A stretch of DNA of 64,000 nt. Source: Candidatus Methanoperedens sp. GTDB lineage: Archaea > Halobacteriota > Methanosarcinia > Methanosarcinales > Methanoperedenaceae. This document shows positions 1-9,015 of this stretch, in pieces. The position numbers and the translations under genes were made by a program. The stretch lies in contig VEPM01000007.1 in NCBI GenBank assembly GCA_012026795.1, forward strand, positions 62,001 to 126,000, given 5' to 3'. The notes under the pieces were generated by a model that searched no databases, had not been told where the DNA came from, and worked only from the letters and a program-made list of their open reading frames with translations. Position 1 is the stretch's first letter. Each line of letters opens with the position of its first letter.

Positions 1-558
1 AGGCTCTGTCAATCGTTTTCCTATGAAATAGACAAATATTCCACCAAGCAGCACGGCGCAAATAGCCAAAAACAGGATTTTTCGTGATGCATCACGGATT
101 TGTGCTCTTACCTTGTTTTCTGATAACCCTATATGTATATATCCTACATTTTTAAAAAGTGGCGCATCAAATTCATGAATAGTTCCATTTTCAGTTTCTA
201 ATATCTCTTCTTTTCTGACATTTTCAGGCCTGGCAAAATCGAGTAGCGCTTTGGGAAAACCGTCCTCAAAAGTATGAACAATCACAATTCCCTGCGAATC
301 CGTCACAAATATATATTCGATCTCAGGATAGCTGTTCTTTGCATTCTCGAATGATTTTTTGATTTCAACCAGATCATTTCTTAGAAAATTATTTGTGGTT
401 TCTGAGGCAAGATTATTTGCCAATAAAAATCCTTCATTCCTGAACTCTCCCTCGATTATTCCTGTTTGTATATCCTGGATCACAAAATATGAACCTGAAA
501 AGATTAAAAATATAATTGCCAGCATGGATATTATAATCCGGCCGCGCAGACTACTCAT
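1..558 (-). CDS. Membrane sensor protein, N-terminal part (probable histidine kinase), cut by window start
   Basis: The first 186 residues of a membrane sensor are visible; the rest lies beyond position 1. A hydrophobic segment at residues about 7-27 is followed by an extracytoplasmic region of about 130 residues with a Cache-like stretch (EIEYIFVTDSQG), then a second membrane segment at about 160-180. The visible end, GKRLTEP, resembles the start of a HAMP linker, so a kinase or methyl-accepting signalling domain probably follows; that part is inference. The ATG at 558 overlaps the stop of the upstream PhnD-like gene in an ATGA, which indicates translational coupling and fixes the start. It is the last visible gene of the minus-strand operon that begins at 3941. 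Confidence 0.75.
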   Translation of the reverse strand, partial: MSSLRGRIIISMLAIIFLIFSGSYFVIQDIQTGIIEGEFRNEGFLLANNLASETTNNFLRNDLVEIKKSFENAKNSYPEIEYIFVTDSQGIVIVHTFEDGFPKALLDFARPENVRKEEILETENGTIHEFDAPLFKNVGYIHIGLSENKVRAQIRDASRKILFLAICAVLLGGIFVYFIGKRLTEP

Positions 559-1466
559 TTTATTTGTTTCCTCATTTCCCTGATTGAATCATAAGCCTTA
601 TCATCAATATATACGAACCTGTTGATCTTGATCAATGAAAGTATTCTCTTTCCCTTTTCATCCTTATCCATATTCAAAAAGATATTTCTGAGTTTTTCCT
701 CCAGAAAAGGATCTATATCCTTTGAAACTACGACCGGGGGAATACCAAAAGATGGTGATATTTCAATAATTCTCGTTTTAGCTATTATTTCAGGGCTTGT
801 TTCTTTCATATACTCATAAACCAGGCTGTCCACAGCTGCTCCTTCTGCCAGTTGCTCAGCTACTGCAATTATGGAATTATCATGGCCGTATGTATAAAAC
901 CAATTATCTCTTCCCTGCCCGTCAATTCCAAAGAAAGAGCCCGGCGTTTCATTAATTAGATAAAGCCTGTATGCCGGATAAAGTTTTCCCGAATTTGATA
1001 GTGGGTCCGTAAAAGCAAATTTCTTGCCTCTTAAGCCGGTAAAATTGGTATAATTGCTATTGTTGTGGACAATTATATATGAATTATATGTGGTATTTCC
1101 ATAAACTTCCGGCGCAACAAGGATCTTCATCCCGAATTCCGAGTTCCCGTCAATATATGCCCCCCCACAGACAAAAGCAAAGTCGATTTCTTTATTTTTG
1201 ACCATATCATTTATTTCCTGATAACTTCTTTTCTGGATTATTTTTACTTCCCCACCGAGTTTTTGCGAAAGATATTGAATCATTTCTCCATAATATTCAT
1301 AAGATTCTTTCGGAGAAACAACCGAAGCAATTGCGACCCTGACTACTGGCTCACTAAATGATGTATTAGTTTCCTGTGTTACACTCAGGTCAATTTTATC
1401 CTTTTTATCAACACAACCGGATATTAATAAAATAAAAATTACTATTATTAAAGACGCATATTTCAT
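555..1466 (-). CDS. PhnD-like periplasmic-binding lipoprotein
   Basis: A 303-residue solute-binding protein. The N-terminus has a lipoprotein signal with lipobox LLISGC, so it is probably anchored outside the membrane. The body fits the phosphate/phosphite/phosphonate-binding family (PhnD-like type 2 periplasmic fold): an early VRVAIASVVSP strand, a central FTDPLSNSGKLYP motif typical of the family, and several N-glycosylation sequons (NTT, NYT, NFT). No ABC permease or ATPase lies nearby. Instead it overlaps the following sensor gene by ATGA and follows two small membrane proteins, so it more likely feeds ligand information to the sensor than drives transport (inference). The ligand cannot be told from sequence. 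Confidence 0.8.
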   Translation of the reverse strand: MKYASLIIVIFILLISGCVDKKDKIDLSVTQETNTSFSEPVVRVAIASVVSPKESYEYYGEMIQYLSQKLGGEVKIIQKRSYQEINDMVKNKEIDFAFVCGGAYIDGNSEFGMKILVAPEVYGNTTYNSYIIVHNNSNYTNFTGLRGKKFAFTDPLSNSGKLYPAYRLYLINETPGSFFGIDGQGRDNWFYTYGHDNSIIAVAEQLAEGAAVDSLVYEYMKETSPEIIAKTRIIEISPSFGIPPVVVSKDIDPFLEEKLRNIFLNMDKDEKGKRILSLIKINRFVYIDDKAYDSIREMRKQIK

Positions 1467-1471
1467 TATAA

Positions 1472-1774
1472 TTATCCTCTAAATAACTCTATGATTAACC
1501 AGCCCCAGTATTTGATCGATGCGATCAGGCCAAACGTCAGCCCGATTGAAAAAAGAACATATCCAAATAATTTAGAATCAGGCATATTCTCAAAATATAT
1601 TGACATGATAATGGAGCCTGCCAATGTAAAAATCATCCCCAGGTAATAAAGATAATAATATTTTCCAATTCCCATGACTTCACCCAGCCGCCTGCTGATC
1701 ACACTTAAAAAATAAAGTATTATAGAATATAAGAGAAAAGATACAGTATCAAATAATTGAATATCTATTTTCAT
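1472..1774 (-). CDS. Small three-helix membrane protein
   Basis: A 100-residue hydrophobic protein with about three membrane segments and no recognised family. It starts four bases inside the end of the preceding gene (1771-1774), so the two are coupled. The central motif KYYYLYYLGMIF is echoed by TYYYLYFIPVIIF in the neighbouring 93-residue protein, which suggests the two are diverged duplicates or partner subunits. Its position between the KaiC-like ATPase and the binding protein/sensor pair suggests a role in the same membrane signalling complex; this is inference. Confidence 0.65.
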   Translation of the reverse strand: MKIDIQLFDTVSFLLYSIILYFLSVISRRLGEVMGIGKYYYLYYLGMIFTLAGSIIMSIYFENMPDSKLFGYVLFSIGLTFGLIASIKYWGWLIIELFRG

Positions 1775-2052
1775 TTTACACCTATCATTTTCCTGTACAG
1801 GAAATAACTTGCCAGAAAGGAAACCACTGAGCCAATAAATTCAATAAATTCCGCTTCGATGCTGAAAATGGGAAATATTTGTAAAAGAATAATAAAAAAT
1901 ATAATTACAGGTATAAAATATAAATAATAATATGTGTTGATCCTGAAATTCTTTTGATACAATTTAGCTATCGCAGCCGTAAAAATCATGATCAGGCTCG
2001 CTACCGCCCACGAATACATATTAAACAGTTTCAGAATTAAATTAAAATCCAT
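1771..2052 (-). CDS. Small three-helix membrane protein, likely paralogue of the next gene
   Basis: A 93-residue membrane protein with about three hydrophobic helices and a YYYLYF motif shared with the following 100-residue protein. It begins six bases after the KaiC-like gene stop and overlaps the next gene by four bases, so it sits firmly inside the operon. No family is recognised. Together with its neighbour it could form a small membrane platform for the cytoplasmic roadblock and KaiC-like proteins; nothing in the sequence proves this. Confidence 0.65.
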   Translation of the reverse strand: MDFNLILKLFNMYSWAVASLIMIFTAAIAKLYQKNFRINTYYYLYFIPVIIFFIILLQIFPIFSIEAEFIEFIGSVVSFLASYFLYRKMIGVK

Positions 2053-2058
2053 AATATA

Positions 2059-3501
2059 TTATTTCTTAAACGCTTCCAAAAAAGCCTGGGACGGCGTCTT
2101 TGTAGGATTGCCTGATAATAAACCGGAGTATTCACTAAAAGGCAGCTTGATTTCAGCTCCATTTTTAGTGATAACGATCTCCCTTATTTCCTTATCATGG
2201 TCGCTTCCCTTCATCTTAAGTACTGATATAGCTTTTCGCATCTCGCTTTTTATCTCCACGTACCGAAGCAGTATAACTGTATCCAGAAATGGGGAGATAC
2301 CCATCCCTGTGATCTGCGTAGCTCCTGTCAGGTTTGAAGTCTCATTTGTATAGACTGCGGTTATATTCTTATTCTTTAAAATGTTACTGACCGTCCCCAT
2401 ATATTCAGGTAGTTGTGCATATTGGGGTAACATCCTCTGTAGTCTTCCTGTCCCATCCAGCAATAAACGTTTAGCTTTTATAATGTCAATCGTCTCTTCG
2501 ATCTTAAGAGCCAGTTCATATGCATCATATTCAAGAGGAGAGATCATTTTCAGGAGGTTTTTATTTTCATATTCCTCCAGGTTCCAATTGAACATTTTAG
2601 AATTTTCGCGGATTTGTTCCAGGTCCTCTTCAAAAGAAACTATTATACCAGGTTCATTTTTTAAGAGACCATCCATGATGAATTGTATTCCAAGTATTGT
2701 CTTCCCTGTCCCGCTTGATCCTGAAATTAATATTGAAGAACCACGTACGAAGCCCCCACCAGTCATTTTATCCAGTCCCTTTATACCTGTTGATATCCGT
2801 TCATTGAATACAGATTTCCTGGCTATTGGGTGTATTCTGGAGAATACTACAAATCCATCTTTATTGATCTTGCACGAATGTTTACCTCCCTGAATTTCCT
2901 GCCCTCTCATTTTGAGAACATTCAGGTATCTGATGTTTTTCTCATAAAATGGCTCATTGCTGATCTGGATTATACCATCGACCATGTAACTCAGTGTACT
3001 CTTAATAAGCTCTTCCCCTGTAAATTCCCCTGTTAATAGGACAAGAGAATTCCATCCTTTCATGCTGGTAAAAAAATCATAGTAGAACTGTCGCTGTGAT
3101 TCGCTGTCAAGTCCATAAGCAAACACGTTCACAGGGTCAATGACGATCCTGTCAGGCTTAATTATTTCAATATTTTGTTCCATTTCCTTAATGATTGCCT
3201 CAGAGCCCTTATGAATGATATCGACACCTATAGGCACATACTTAATATTACCTTTTCCAAGAAGCGAAATATTATAGAACGAGAATTGTGACATGAAGTT
3301 ATTGATCATTGCAATTGGCTCGGAAATTGCAGTTATGTACATACAGATTTCCTCATTTTTTGCAGAGTTAAAAATTGATTGCATTACAAATGTTGTTTTT
3401 CCAGTCCCGGCAGTACCTGCTATCAATATAATTGAAGGTCTGAGGAAGCCTCCATTAAGCACTTTGTCAAGACCTTTTACTCCTGTTATAACCTGCTTCA
3501 T
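2059..3501 (-). CDS. KaiC-like double RecA-fold ATPase
   Basis: A 480-residue protein made of two tandem KaiC/RadA-type ATPase domains. Domain 1 (about 1-230) has Walker A GTAGTGKTTF and a Walker B strand ending in RIVIDP. Domain 2 (about 235-470) has Walker A GSSGTGKTIL, an acidic pair in IVSFEED at the usual catalytic-glutamate position, and a Walker B RLLLDG. Archaeal KaiC-like proteins of this layout are thought to act in signal transduction rather than a circadian clock (family knowledge). It follows a roadblock gene and precedes two membrane proteins and a binding-protein/sensor pair, so it is a likely ATP-dependent switch in that pathway. Confidence 0.9.
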   Translation of the reverse strand: MKQVITGVKGLDKVLNGGFLRPSIILIAGTAGTGKTTFVMQSIFNSAKNEEICMYITAISEPIAMINNFMSQFSFYNISLLGKGNIKYVPIGVDIIHKGSEAIIKEMEQNIEIIKPDRIVIDPVNVFAYGLDSESQRQFYYDFFTSMKGWNSLVLLTGEFTGEELIKSTLSYMVDGIIQISNEPFYEKNIRYLNVLKMRGQEIQGGKHSCKINKDGFVVFSRIHPIARKSVFNERISTGIKGLDKMTGGGFVRGSSILISGSSGTGKTILGIQFIMDGLLKNEPGIIVSFEEDLEQIRENSKMFNWNLEEYENKNLLKMISPLEYDAYELALKIEETIDIIKAKRLLLDGTGRLQRMLPQYAQLPEYMGTVSNILKNKNITAVYTNETSNLTGATQITGMGISPFLDTVILLRYVEIKSEMRKAISVLKMKGSDHDKEIREIVITKNGAEIKLPFSEYSGLLSGNPTKTPSQAFLEAFKK

Positions 3502-3575
3502 GACATGCTCATTTTATGATTTGAGACTATAACAAGTTTTCTATATCTTTTATATTTTATCATACAAAAGAAAAA

Positions 3576-3941
3576 TTATCCTATAATATTTTTTATCTGT
3601 TCGGATGCTTTTGCCATTTCAATTAAAACCAATCCAAGACCCGCATCTGGTTTTGTCATAACTAATAGCAATGCTTTTCCTCCAGCACCAGTTCCAATTA
3701 CTCTTCCCATCTTGGTTTCAACAATTATTCTTTCAGGAATACCTTTTCCAAGTTCTATCGTTGCTGTTTCCGCCGCTCCTATCATGGTAGCTGACATAGC
3801 CACAAAAGTCTCAGCATGTTGCTTTTTACTTATTGTTGAACAGATCAGCAAACCATCTCTGCTTGCCACAGCCGATTCTTCAACACCCCCGATATTATTG
3901 ATATCTTTCAGGACTTTTTCGAGCATTTCTGTTATTGTCAT
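3576..3941 (-). CDS. Roadblock/LC7 domain protein
   Basis: A 121-residue single-domain protein with the roadblock/longin-like pattern: an N-terminal helix, the stretch VEESAVASRDGLLI, a central helix containing AMSATMIGAA, and strand VIGTGAGGKALLLVM. Such proteins are regulatory partners of small GTPases and other P-loop NTPases (family knowledge). It is the first gene of the minus-strand operon and lies 74 bases ahead of the KaiC-like gene, which is therefore its most likely partner. The start ATG at 3941 faces the shared regulatory region with the divergent FilR1-type gene. Confidence 0.88.
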   Translation of the reverse strand: MTITEMLEKVLKDINNIGGVEESAVASRDGLLICSTISKKQHAETFVAMSATMIGAAETATIELGKGIPERIIVETKMGRVIGTGAGGKALLLVMTKPDAGLGLVLIEMAKASEQIKNIIG

Positions 3942-4259
3942 ATTATGTTAAAATTACTTTAATTTTAATGATTGCATTTAAATCATACCGATCATAATCA
4001 TTACATTATCATTATGTACCTACCGAATCGGTATATTACTGTTTATGATTTAGATGTATAAGAAGATTGTTGTTATTCAGACAATTTTGCTTAGTTTAAG
4101 CAATGTTGATATAAAATAAAAACATAATTTGACAATCTATTTATGCGTGTATTATATTAATTATATTGCCTCAACCAAGCAATATTTCAATTGTTAATTA
4201 CAGTATAGACTATAGGTGTGTTGATTTAGCTGAAAAAAACGAAGTACGGTGATAAAAAT
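3942..4259. promoter_or_regulatory. Divergent intergenic region with two copies of a TACCGA operator-like motif
   Basis: This 318-base stretch holds no gene. It separates the minus-strand roadblock operon from the plus-strand FilR1-type regulator. A 13-base palindrome TACCGAATCGGTA lies at 4021-4033, and ATACCGAT at 3985-3992 is the exact reverse complement of ATCGGTAT at 4026-4033, so one half-site recurs 40 bases upstream. The surroundings are rich in ATCAT/ATTAT repeats. A regulator binding site shared by the two divergent operons is the natural reading; the neighbouring winged-helix protein is the obvious candidate ligand. Confidence 0.5.
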
Positions 4260-5054
4260 ATGAATAGGGAGATTCTCCATCTAACAGCCTGCTCTGACCT
4301 GCGAAGAAACATCCTTATCAGCATGATTAAGAATGATAAATCGCTGGGTGATCTGCGGAAGGAGCTGAATATAAGTTCTACCACAGCCCTGCATGCATTA
4401 AAAGATCTTGAAAAAAATAACCTGACTTTTCAACAGAAAAATAAAAATTATGCACTCACAAATGTCGGAAAGATCATTACCCTGAAGCTCGTGGACTTTG
4501 GTAATGCTGCTGAGGTGATGAAAAAACATGAAAGGTTCTGGCTTGAGCATGATATAAGTGGAATTCCTGAGCATTTAATGGAGAAGGTTGGATGGTTGAA
4601 AAATTCGAATTTAATTCAGATAAATCCTCTGGATATAATTAAAACGCATAGTTCTTACATAAACTATGTAAAAAAAGCAAAATGGATCAAAGGCATCTCC
4701 TCTATATATAGCCCGGATTATCCTGATATTTTCAAACAACTTGTACTTAATAATATAGACACAAGTCTAATATTGAATGATGAGGTTTTTAATAAAATCG
4801 CTGAAATTACCGGAAGAATGAATCTCGATAACGCGATTATTAACTACAAACTCGAATTTTTAATAACTAAAGAAAATTTAAAATTGGCTTTTACAGTCAC
4901 TGATTCATTTTTTTCTATGGGCTTATTTAATAAAAATGGAATATATGACACTGCTTTTGATTTAATTTCTACCGATAATCTCGCAATTCAATGGGGGATT
5001 GAACTATTCAATTACTATTGTAACAAAGCAATGAAATATGAGGTAAGAATCTAA
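4260..5054 (+). CDS. FilR1-type (DUF1724) winged-helix transcriptional regulator
   Basis: A 264-residue protein. Residues about 1-75 form an ArsR-like winged helix (LRRNILISMIKNDKSLGDL, then SSTTALHALKDLEKNN as recognition helix and the KNYALTNVGK wing). The remainder matches the C-terminal domain of archaeal regulators of the FilR1/DUF1724 class, with the linker VDFGNAAEVMKKHERFWLEHD and GIPEHLMEKVGWL typical of the family. These are found in many copies in methanogens, and FilR1 itself responds to acyl-homoserine lactones (family knowledge). The ligand here is unknown. It stands alone, divergent from the roadblock/KaiC operon, so it may control that operon. Confidence 0.88.
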   Translation: MNREILHLTACSDLRRNILISMIKNDKSLGDLRKELNISSTTALHALKDLEKNNLTFQQKNKNYALTNVGKIITLKLVDFGNAAEVMKKHERFWLEHDISGIPEHLMEKVGWLKNSNLIQINPLDIIKTHSSYINYVKKAKWIKGISSIYSPDYPDIFKQLVLNNIDTSLILNDEVFNKIAEITGRMNLDNAIINYKLEFLITKENLKLAFTVTDSFFSMGLFNKNGIYDTAFDLISTDNLAIQWGIELFNYYCNKAMKYEVRI

Positions 5055-5157
5055 ATCAATTGCAGTAGTTAATTCCGGATAGGTTTTCAATATAATTCTG
5101 ATCCAAATGAAGGAGGATAGACAAGGAGGAATTGTCTAATTATAAAATTCATCATTC

Positions 5158-6027
5158 ATGAAATTTTGTACAATATTAGAAAAATTTATTTCGTTCTTAA
5201 TTTCAACATCATTATTCTTAGCTATAAATGGATCATTCAAAATTATATTGTCTCAATTATTATTATTAAATATATTCTATTTAAATGTTATTTTGATAAC
5301 TTTCTTAACCATATTTAGCACTTATGGACTAAATAAATTAACAGACCTAAATGAAGACGAAATAAATAACCCTAAAAGAGCACATACAATAAAAAAGATT
5401 GGTGTTTCTTTCAAATTTTCTGTTGCGATGTCATTCATTCTCTCCCTGATTCTGGGATTTTTGGAGAATATTATGATACTCCCTGTTATTCTGTTACCTT
5501 TATTTCTTGGAATGCTATACAGCGTGAAATTGAATAGTGATATGCCCCGTTTAAAGGATATAACAGGCGTAAAAAATATATCCATAGCTTTGTCATGGTC
5601 TGTAGGTACAACCTTTTTTCCCGTAATTTACCTTTCTGAAAAAGAAATTACATCGGTTATTCTAATCTTTTATTTATTTTTTCTTAAAAGCTTTATAAAT
5701 AGCGTCATGTTCGATATTCGCGATATTCAAGGTGACAGAGAAAGCAATATAAGAACGATACCAATTTTCTTAGGGAAAGATAATACAAAAAGACTTTTAT
5801 TAATTCTTAACTCAACTCTAATACCATGGCTTATTTTTACCTATTATAAAGGGCTTTTCCATAGATATTTCCCTATTTTAATCGGCCTTATTTTATATGG
5901 ATACTGGTATATTCTGCATTTTTCTAGAGATAGTATAAATAAAGGAAAAATTATGGATTTGCTTATCGATGGTGAATTCATTATAATTGCCATCTTTGCT
6001 TTGGCGGTATATAGTATATATCCCTAA
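5158..6027 (+). CDS. UbiA-family prenyltransferase
   Basis: A 289-residue polytopic membrane protein with about eight helices. Both Asp-rich signatures of the UbiA superfamily are present: NKLTDLNEDEINNPKR (NxxxDxxxD class) at about residues 60-75 and DIRDIQGDRESNIRT at about 180-195. Such enzymes transfer prenyl chains to aromatic or glycerol-phosphate acceptors; archaeal members include DGGGP synthase and quinone/haem enzymes. Which acceptor is used cannot be told. The ATG at 5158 has no adjacent Shine-Dalgarno site; a strong GGAGG lies about 35 bases upstream inside a small hairpin (AGACAA/TTGTCT), followed by a 9-codon TTG reading frame whose stop overlaps the ATG, so start or coupling may be unusual. 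Confidence 0.85.
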   Translation: MKFCTILEKFISFLISTSLFLAINGSFKIILSQLLLLNIFYLNVILITFLTIFSTYGLNKLTDLNEDEINNPKRAHTIKKIGVSFKFSVAMSFILSLILGFLENIMILPVILLPLFLGMLYSVKLNSDMPRLKDITGVKNISIALSWSVGTTFFPVIYLSEKEITSVILIFYLFFLKSFINSVMFDIRDIQGDRESNIRTIPIFLGKDNTKRLLLILNSTLIPWLIFTYYKGLFHRYFPILIGLILYGYWYILHFSRDSINKGKIMDLLIDGEFIIIAIFALAVYSIYP

Positions 6028-6051
6028 ACAGAATTTTTGCTTTCCATTCAC

Positions 6052-8943
6052 CTATTCAATGAATATCGCGGGTCTCATCGGAACTGCATGTTTGCTTTTC
6101 CCCTGCGGATCATATTCCGGCGCATCAGCGCTATATATCTCGATATTGCACCCTATCTCGCAGTTTAAGAAATCCACAGCTTCATAAAGAGCTTTTGTTT
6201 CATCAAAATCCACTTCGGTCAGGGAGTCCATCATTTCTTTTTCCATCCCCTGGACATCAGTGATTATCTTTTGAGCAAATTTCGGGATTTCTTTTGCAAA
6301 TGGTCTCATTAAAGGATCGCTCATGAGCGTATTCATGAGAGTTTTCATATCAAGGATATTATCTTTTTTCATCATAATAGCTTTTACAAGGACTTTTTTC
6401 TTCCAGGAAGCTGCTGTATAAAGAATTACTCTTTTTGGTTTAATCCTGATGAGCCTGATTATTTCTTCAATATCTTTCAGGGTATTACCTGTTATTTCTT
6501 CTGCAAGTTCTGCTCCCCTGTCAATTAATGAAATATCTGCTTCAGGGAACTTTTCCAGTGATATAAAATCCTTTCCTGACCGTTCATGGATTTCTTCACA
6601 AATATGAGGTGTAAATGGCGCCATTAACCTGATCCAGACATCTATTACATCTGCTTTTACCGCAATACCTCCACGCCGTTCATACCATTTCATGTCATTC
6701 ATCATATGATAAAATGCATTCTGTACCGCTCTTCTGGTCTCCATTCTATTCAGGGCATCAGCGGTTTCTTTTATCCTGTATTGTAATTTACTGAGCATCC
6801 ATTTATCTATGAACTTCAATCCGCGGTTCCTGGTATCCTGATTCTGGTCAGAGGGCTGGCAATCAAATGCCATTTTATAGAACCTTTCAAATTGCTTTCG
6901 CGTGGATTCAATATCAGCAGATCTCCAATCCGCATCCTGGACATGCTCGGCCGTACTCAGGATATAAAGACGTGTGATATCAGCGCCGTATTCCTTTACA
7001 GCGGATTTTAATGTAAGGATAGGCCCTTTGGATTTACTCATCTTTTGCCCCTCTAGTGAGACAAAACCATTGATGGCAATAGCACGCGGCCAGTGGATTT
7101 TTGGGAAAATAGCCACATGATGGAACAGGAAAAACAACAGATGGTTCGGGATAAGGTCTTTCCCGGAAGAGCGAAGGTCAACAGGGTACCAGTAAAGGAA
7201 ATCCTGCCTTATACTATTGATTGTGTTTTCATCGATCCCTGTAGTTGAGGTTACGTTTTGTGCTGTTCCTTCACCAAGGAAGCAATAATTGAAAAACTCT
7301 TCTTTTAATTGTCCGGGTTCAAATTTATCAAGATATTTTGCAACAATATAATATCCCATATAAATGGTTGAATCTCCAAGAGATTCTATTACCCATTCCG
7401 GATCCCATGGAACCCTTGTCCCAAGCCCTTTTCGCCGCGCACATGCCTTATCTTTCAGCCAGTCTATCTTATTTTCAAATTCCACTCTTAATTCAGGCGG
7501 TATTATTTGCATATTTCCGAGGCATTGATAAACCTGTTCTTTCCATGCAGGATCCGAATAATTCAGGAACCACTGGTCCTTTACCATTTTTATAACACAG
7601 GTGGTGCCGCACCTGCATATTACCGGCTGTTCGCTGAACTCATAGAATATATCCGCTATTCCCTGTTCAATAAAGTCATGTGTAAGGACATCTTTAATTT
7701 TTGAGACTGCCATTCCTGCATATTTCCCTGTTGTCGCGGTAAGGATGCCTGAATGGAATTCCCGCCTGTAAACGAGTTTTGTGGCTTCTTCTGCTTTAGG
7801 GTCATTCTGGTCTTTTACTTTTAATTCAGAAACTGCATCCACCGCAGGATATTTCCCATATTCCGGCACTTTTATAAGCGGGATGAGCGGGATTGAGGAG
7901 ACATCTTCTGTAATTCCATATTTTGAGAGATCAGACCCCGCAAGATCGCGAAGTGCAAGGTAATCGTATGGGGCGTGTGCCGGAACGCTCATTACGATAC
8001 CGCTGCCATTCTCCGGGCTTACAAAAGATGCAGGCAGTATCAAAACAATGGAACCTGTAATGGGATTTGTGACTTTCTTACCTATCAGTTCTTCGCCATT
8101 GATCTCTCTGACCAGTTCCACTTTTTTATCTGTGAATTTGAGTTTATCATAGGCTTCTTTACTTACTATCCATGTCTCACCATTTACTCTGGCCTTAACA
8201 TGGAGGATTTTCGGATTGATCCACAGGTTCGTTACCCCGAATATGGTCTCAGGGCGAAGTGTGGCGCATGGGAGGATGTCACCCTCCAGTTTGAATTTAA
8301 TCAGGGTATAATCAATGATCGTGGCATCTTCACCTTTTAAGATATCATGGTCCTCAACCGGATTTTCATCATGCGGGCACCATCTGACAGGGTGCGCCCC
8401 TTTTACAACCCTGTTCTTGCTGCGAAGCAGGTTGAACTGCCAGGTTATCATTTTCTTATAATGGGGGTCAGTCGTTGTGAATTTTCTTCGCCAGTCAATT
8501 GAAAATCCTATTATTCTCATAGCAGCTTCGTCTTCTTTACTGAAGAACTCAACAATTTGCTCAGGCGTCCGGATAGTATCAAGAATCTCAAGCGGGATTT
8601 GATGGAGCTGATTATATACACGTATGGTCTCAGGATCTTTTTTTGCTATCTGTTCAGCAAGACCTACGATTGGAGTTCCTGTTGCATGAAAACCCATCGG
8701 GAAAAGGACATTGTACCCAACCATGCGTTTATACCGCGCAATTACATCGCCGATCGTAAAAGTCCTTGTATGCCCTGCATGAAGATTGCCGTTCAAATAA
8801 GGGTACGGGATCGTAATGAAAAACTTTTCACGATCATCAGGCTCAGGCTCGAATATCCTGGCTTCGCTCCATTTGCGCTGCCATTTTTCATCTATTTCAT
8901 GCGGGTTATACCATTCTTTCATTATTAATTCTTCACTTTGCAC
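6052..8943 (-). CDS. leuS: Leucyl-tRNA synthetase, archaeal type
   Basis: A 963-residue class I aminoacyl-tRNA synthetase. The HIGH-type signature lies in YPYLNGNLHAGHTRTF near residue 50 and the KMSKS loop in GQKMSKSKG near residue 635. Between them is the large CP1 editing domain (TLRPETIFGVTN), and the anticodon-binding C-terminal region follows (RETRR-type helix MNRMETRRAVQNAFY). Length and order match archaeal/eukaryotic LeuRS. The reading frame opens with GTG at 8943, but the ATG at 8922 (MKEWYNPHEID) is a better match to family N-termini and may be the true start. It ends 24 bases from the convergent ubiA-like gene. The integrated element begins just upstream of its start. Confidence 0.96.
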   Translation of the reverse strand: MQSEELIMKEWYNPHEIDEKWQRKWSEARIFEPEPDDREKFFITIPYPYLNGNLHAGHTRTFTIGDVIARYKRMVGYNVLFPMGFHATGTPIVGLAEQIAKKDPETIRVYNQLHQIPLEILDTIRTPEQIVEFFSKEDEAAMRIIGFSIDWRRKFTTTDPHYKKMITWQFNLLRSKNRVVKGAHPVRWCPHDENPVEDHDILKGEDATIIDYTLIKFKLEGDILPCATLRPETIFGVTNLWINPKILHVKARVNGETWIVSKEAYDKLKFTDKKVELVREINGEELIGKKVTNPITGSIVLILPASFVSPENGSGIVMSVPAHAPYDYLALRDLAGSDLSKYGITEDVSSIPLIPLIKVPEYGKYPAVDAVSELKVKDQNDPKAEEATKLVYRREFHSGILTATTGKYAGMAVSKIKDVLTHDFIEQGIADIFYEFSEQPVICRCGTTCVIKMVKDQWFLNYSDPAWKEQVYQCLGNMQIIPPELRVEFENKIDWLKDKACARRKGLGTRVPWDPEWVIESLGDSTIYMGYYIVAKYLDKFEPGQLKEEFFNYCFLGEGTAQNVTSTTGIDENTINSIRQDFLYWYPVDLRSSGKDLIPNHLLFFLFHHVAIFPKIHWPRAIAINGFVSLEGQKMSKSKGPILTLKSAVKEYGADITRLYILSTAEHVQDADWRSADIESTRKQFERFYKMAFDCQPSDQNQDTRNRGLKFIDKWMLSKLQYRIKETADALNRMETRRAVQNAFYHMMNDMKWYERRGGIAVKADVIDVWIRLMAPFTPHICEEIHERSGKDFISLEKFPEADISLIDRGAELAEEITGNTLKDIEEIIRLIRIKPKRVILYTAASWKKKVLVKAIMMKKDNILDMKTLMNTLMSDPLMRPFAKEIPKFAQKIITDVQGMEKEMMDSLTEVDFDETKALYEAVDFLNCEIGCNIEIYSADAPEYDPQGKSKHAVPMRPAIFIE

Positions 8944-8963
8944 AACTTATTAGTCTTATTACC

Positions 8964-8979
8964 AATTGTTTTATTACTA
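8964..8979. repeat. Left copy of a 16-base inverted repeat at the element border
   Basis: The sequence AATTGTTTTATTACTA here is the exact reverse complement of 16482-16497 at the other end of the AT-rich block. It lies between the leuS start and the integrase start. It may be a recombinase arm site or a terminal inverted repeat; it could also be part of the leuS promoter. Confidence 0.4.
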
Positions 8980-8987
8980 AACACATC

Positions 8988-9015
8988 CATGTTAAGGTTA
9001 AGGTGACTTAACATG
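8988..9015 (+). promoter_or_regulatory. Hairpin enclosing the integrase ribosome site and start codon
   Basis: CATGTTAAG (8988-8996) and CTTAACATG (9007-9015) are perfect 9-base inverted arms around a 10-base loop. The loop holds the likely Shine-Dalgarno AAGGTGA and the right arm ends in the integrase ATG. As RNA this would hide the start codon; as DNA it could be an operator or the integrase core site. Either reading implies tight control of integrase production. Confidence 0.5.

Noticed and set aside
5105-5161. A TTG-start 9-codon leader peptide before the UbiA gene as a regulatory attenuator
   Set aside because: The spacing between the GGAGG and the TTG is only two bases and no ribosome-stalling codons are visible; kept only as a remark on the UbiA start.
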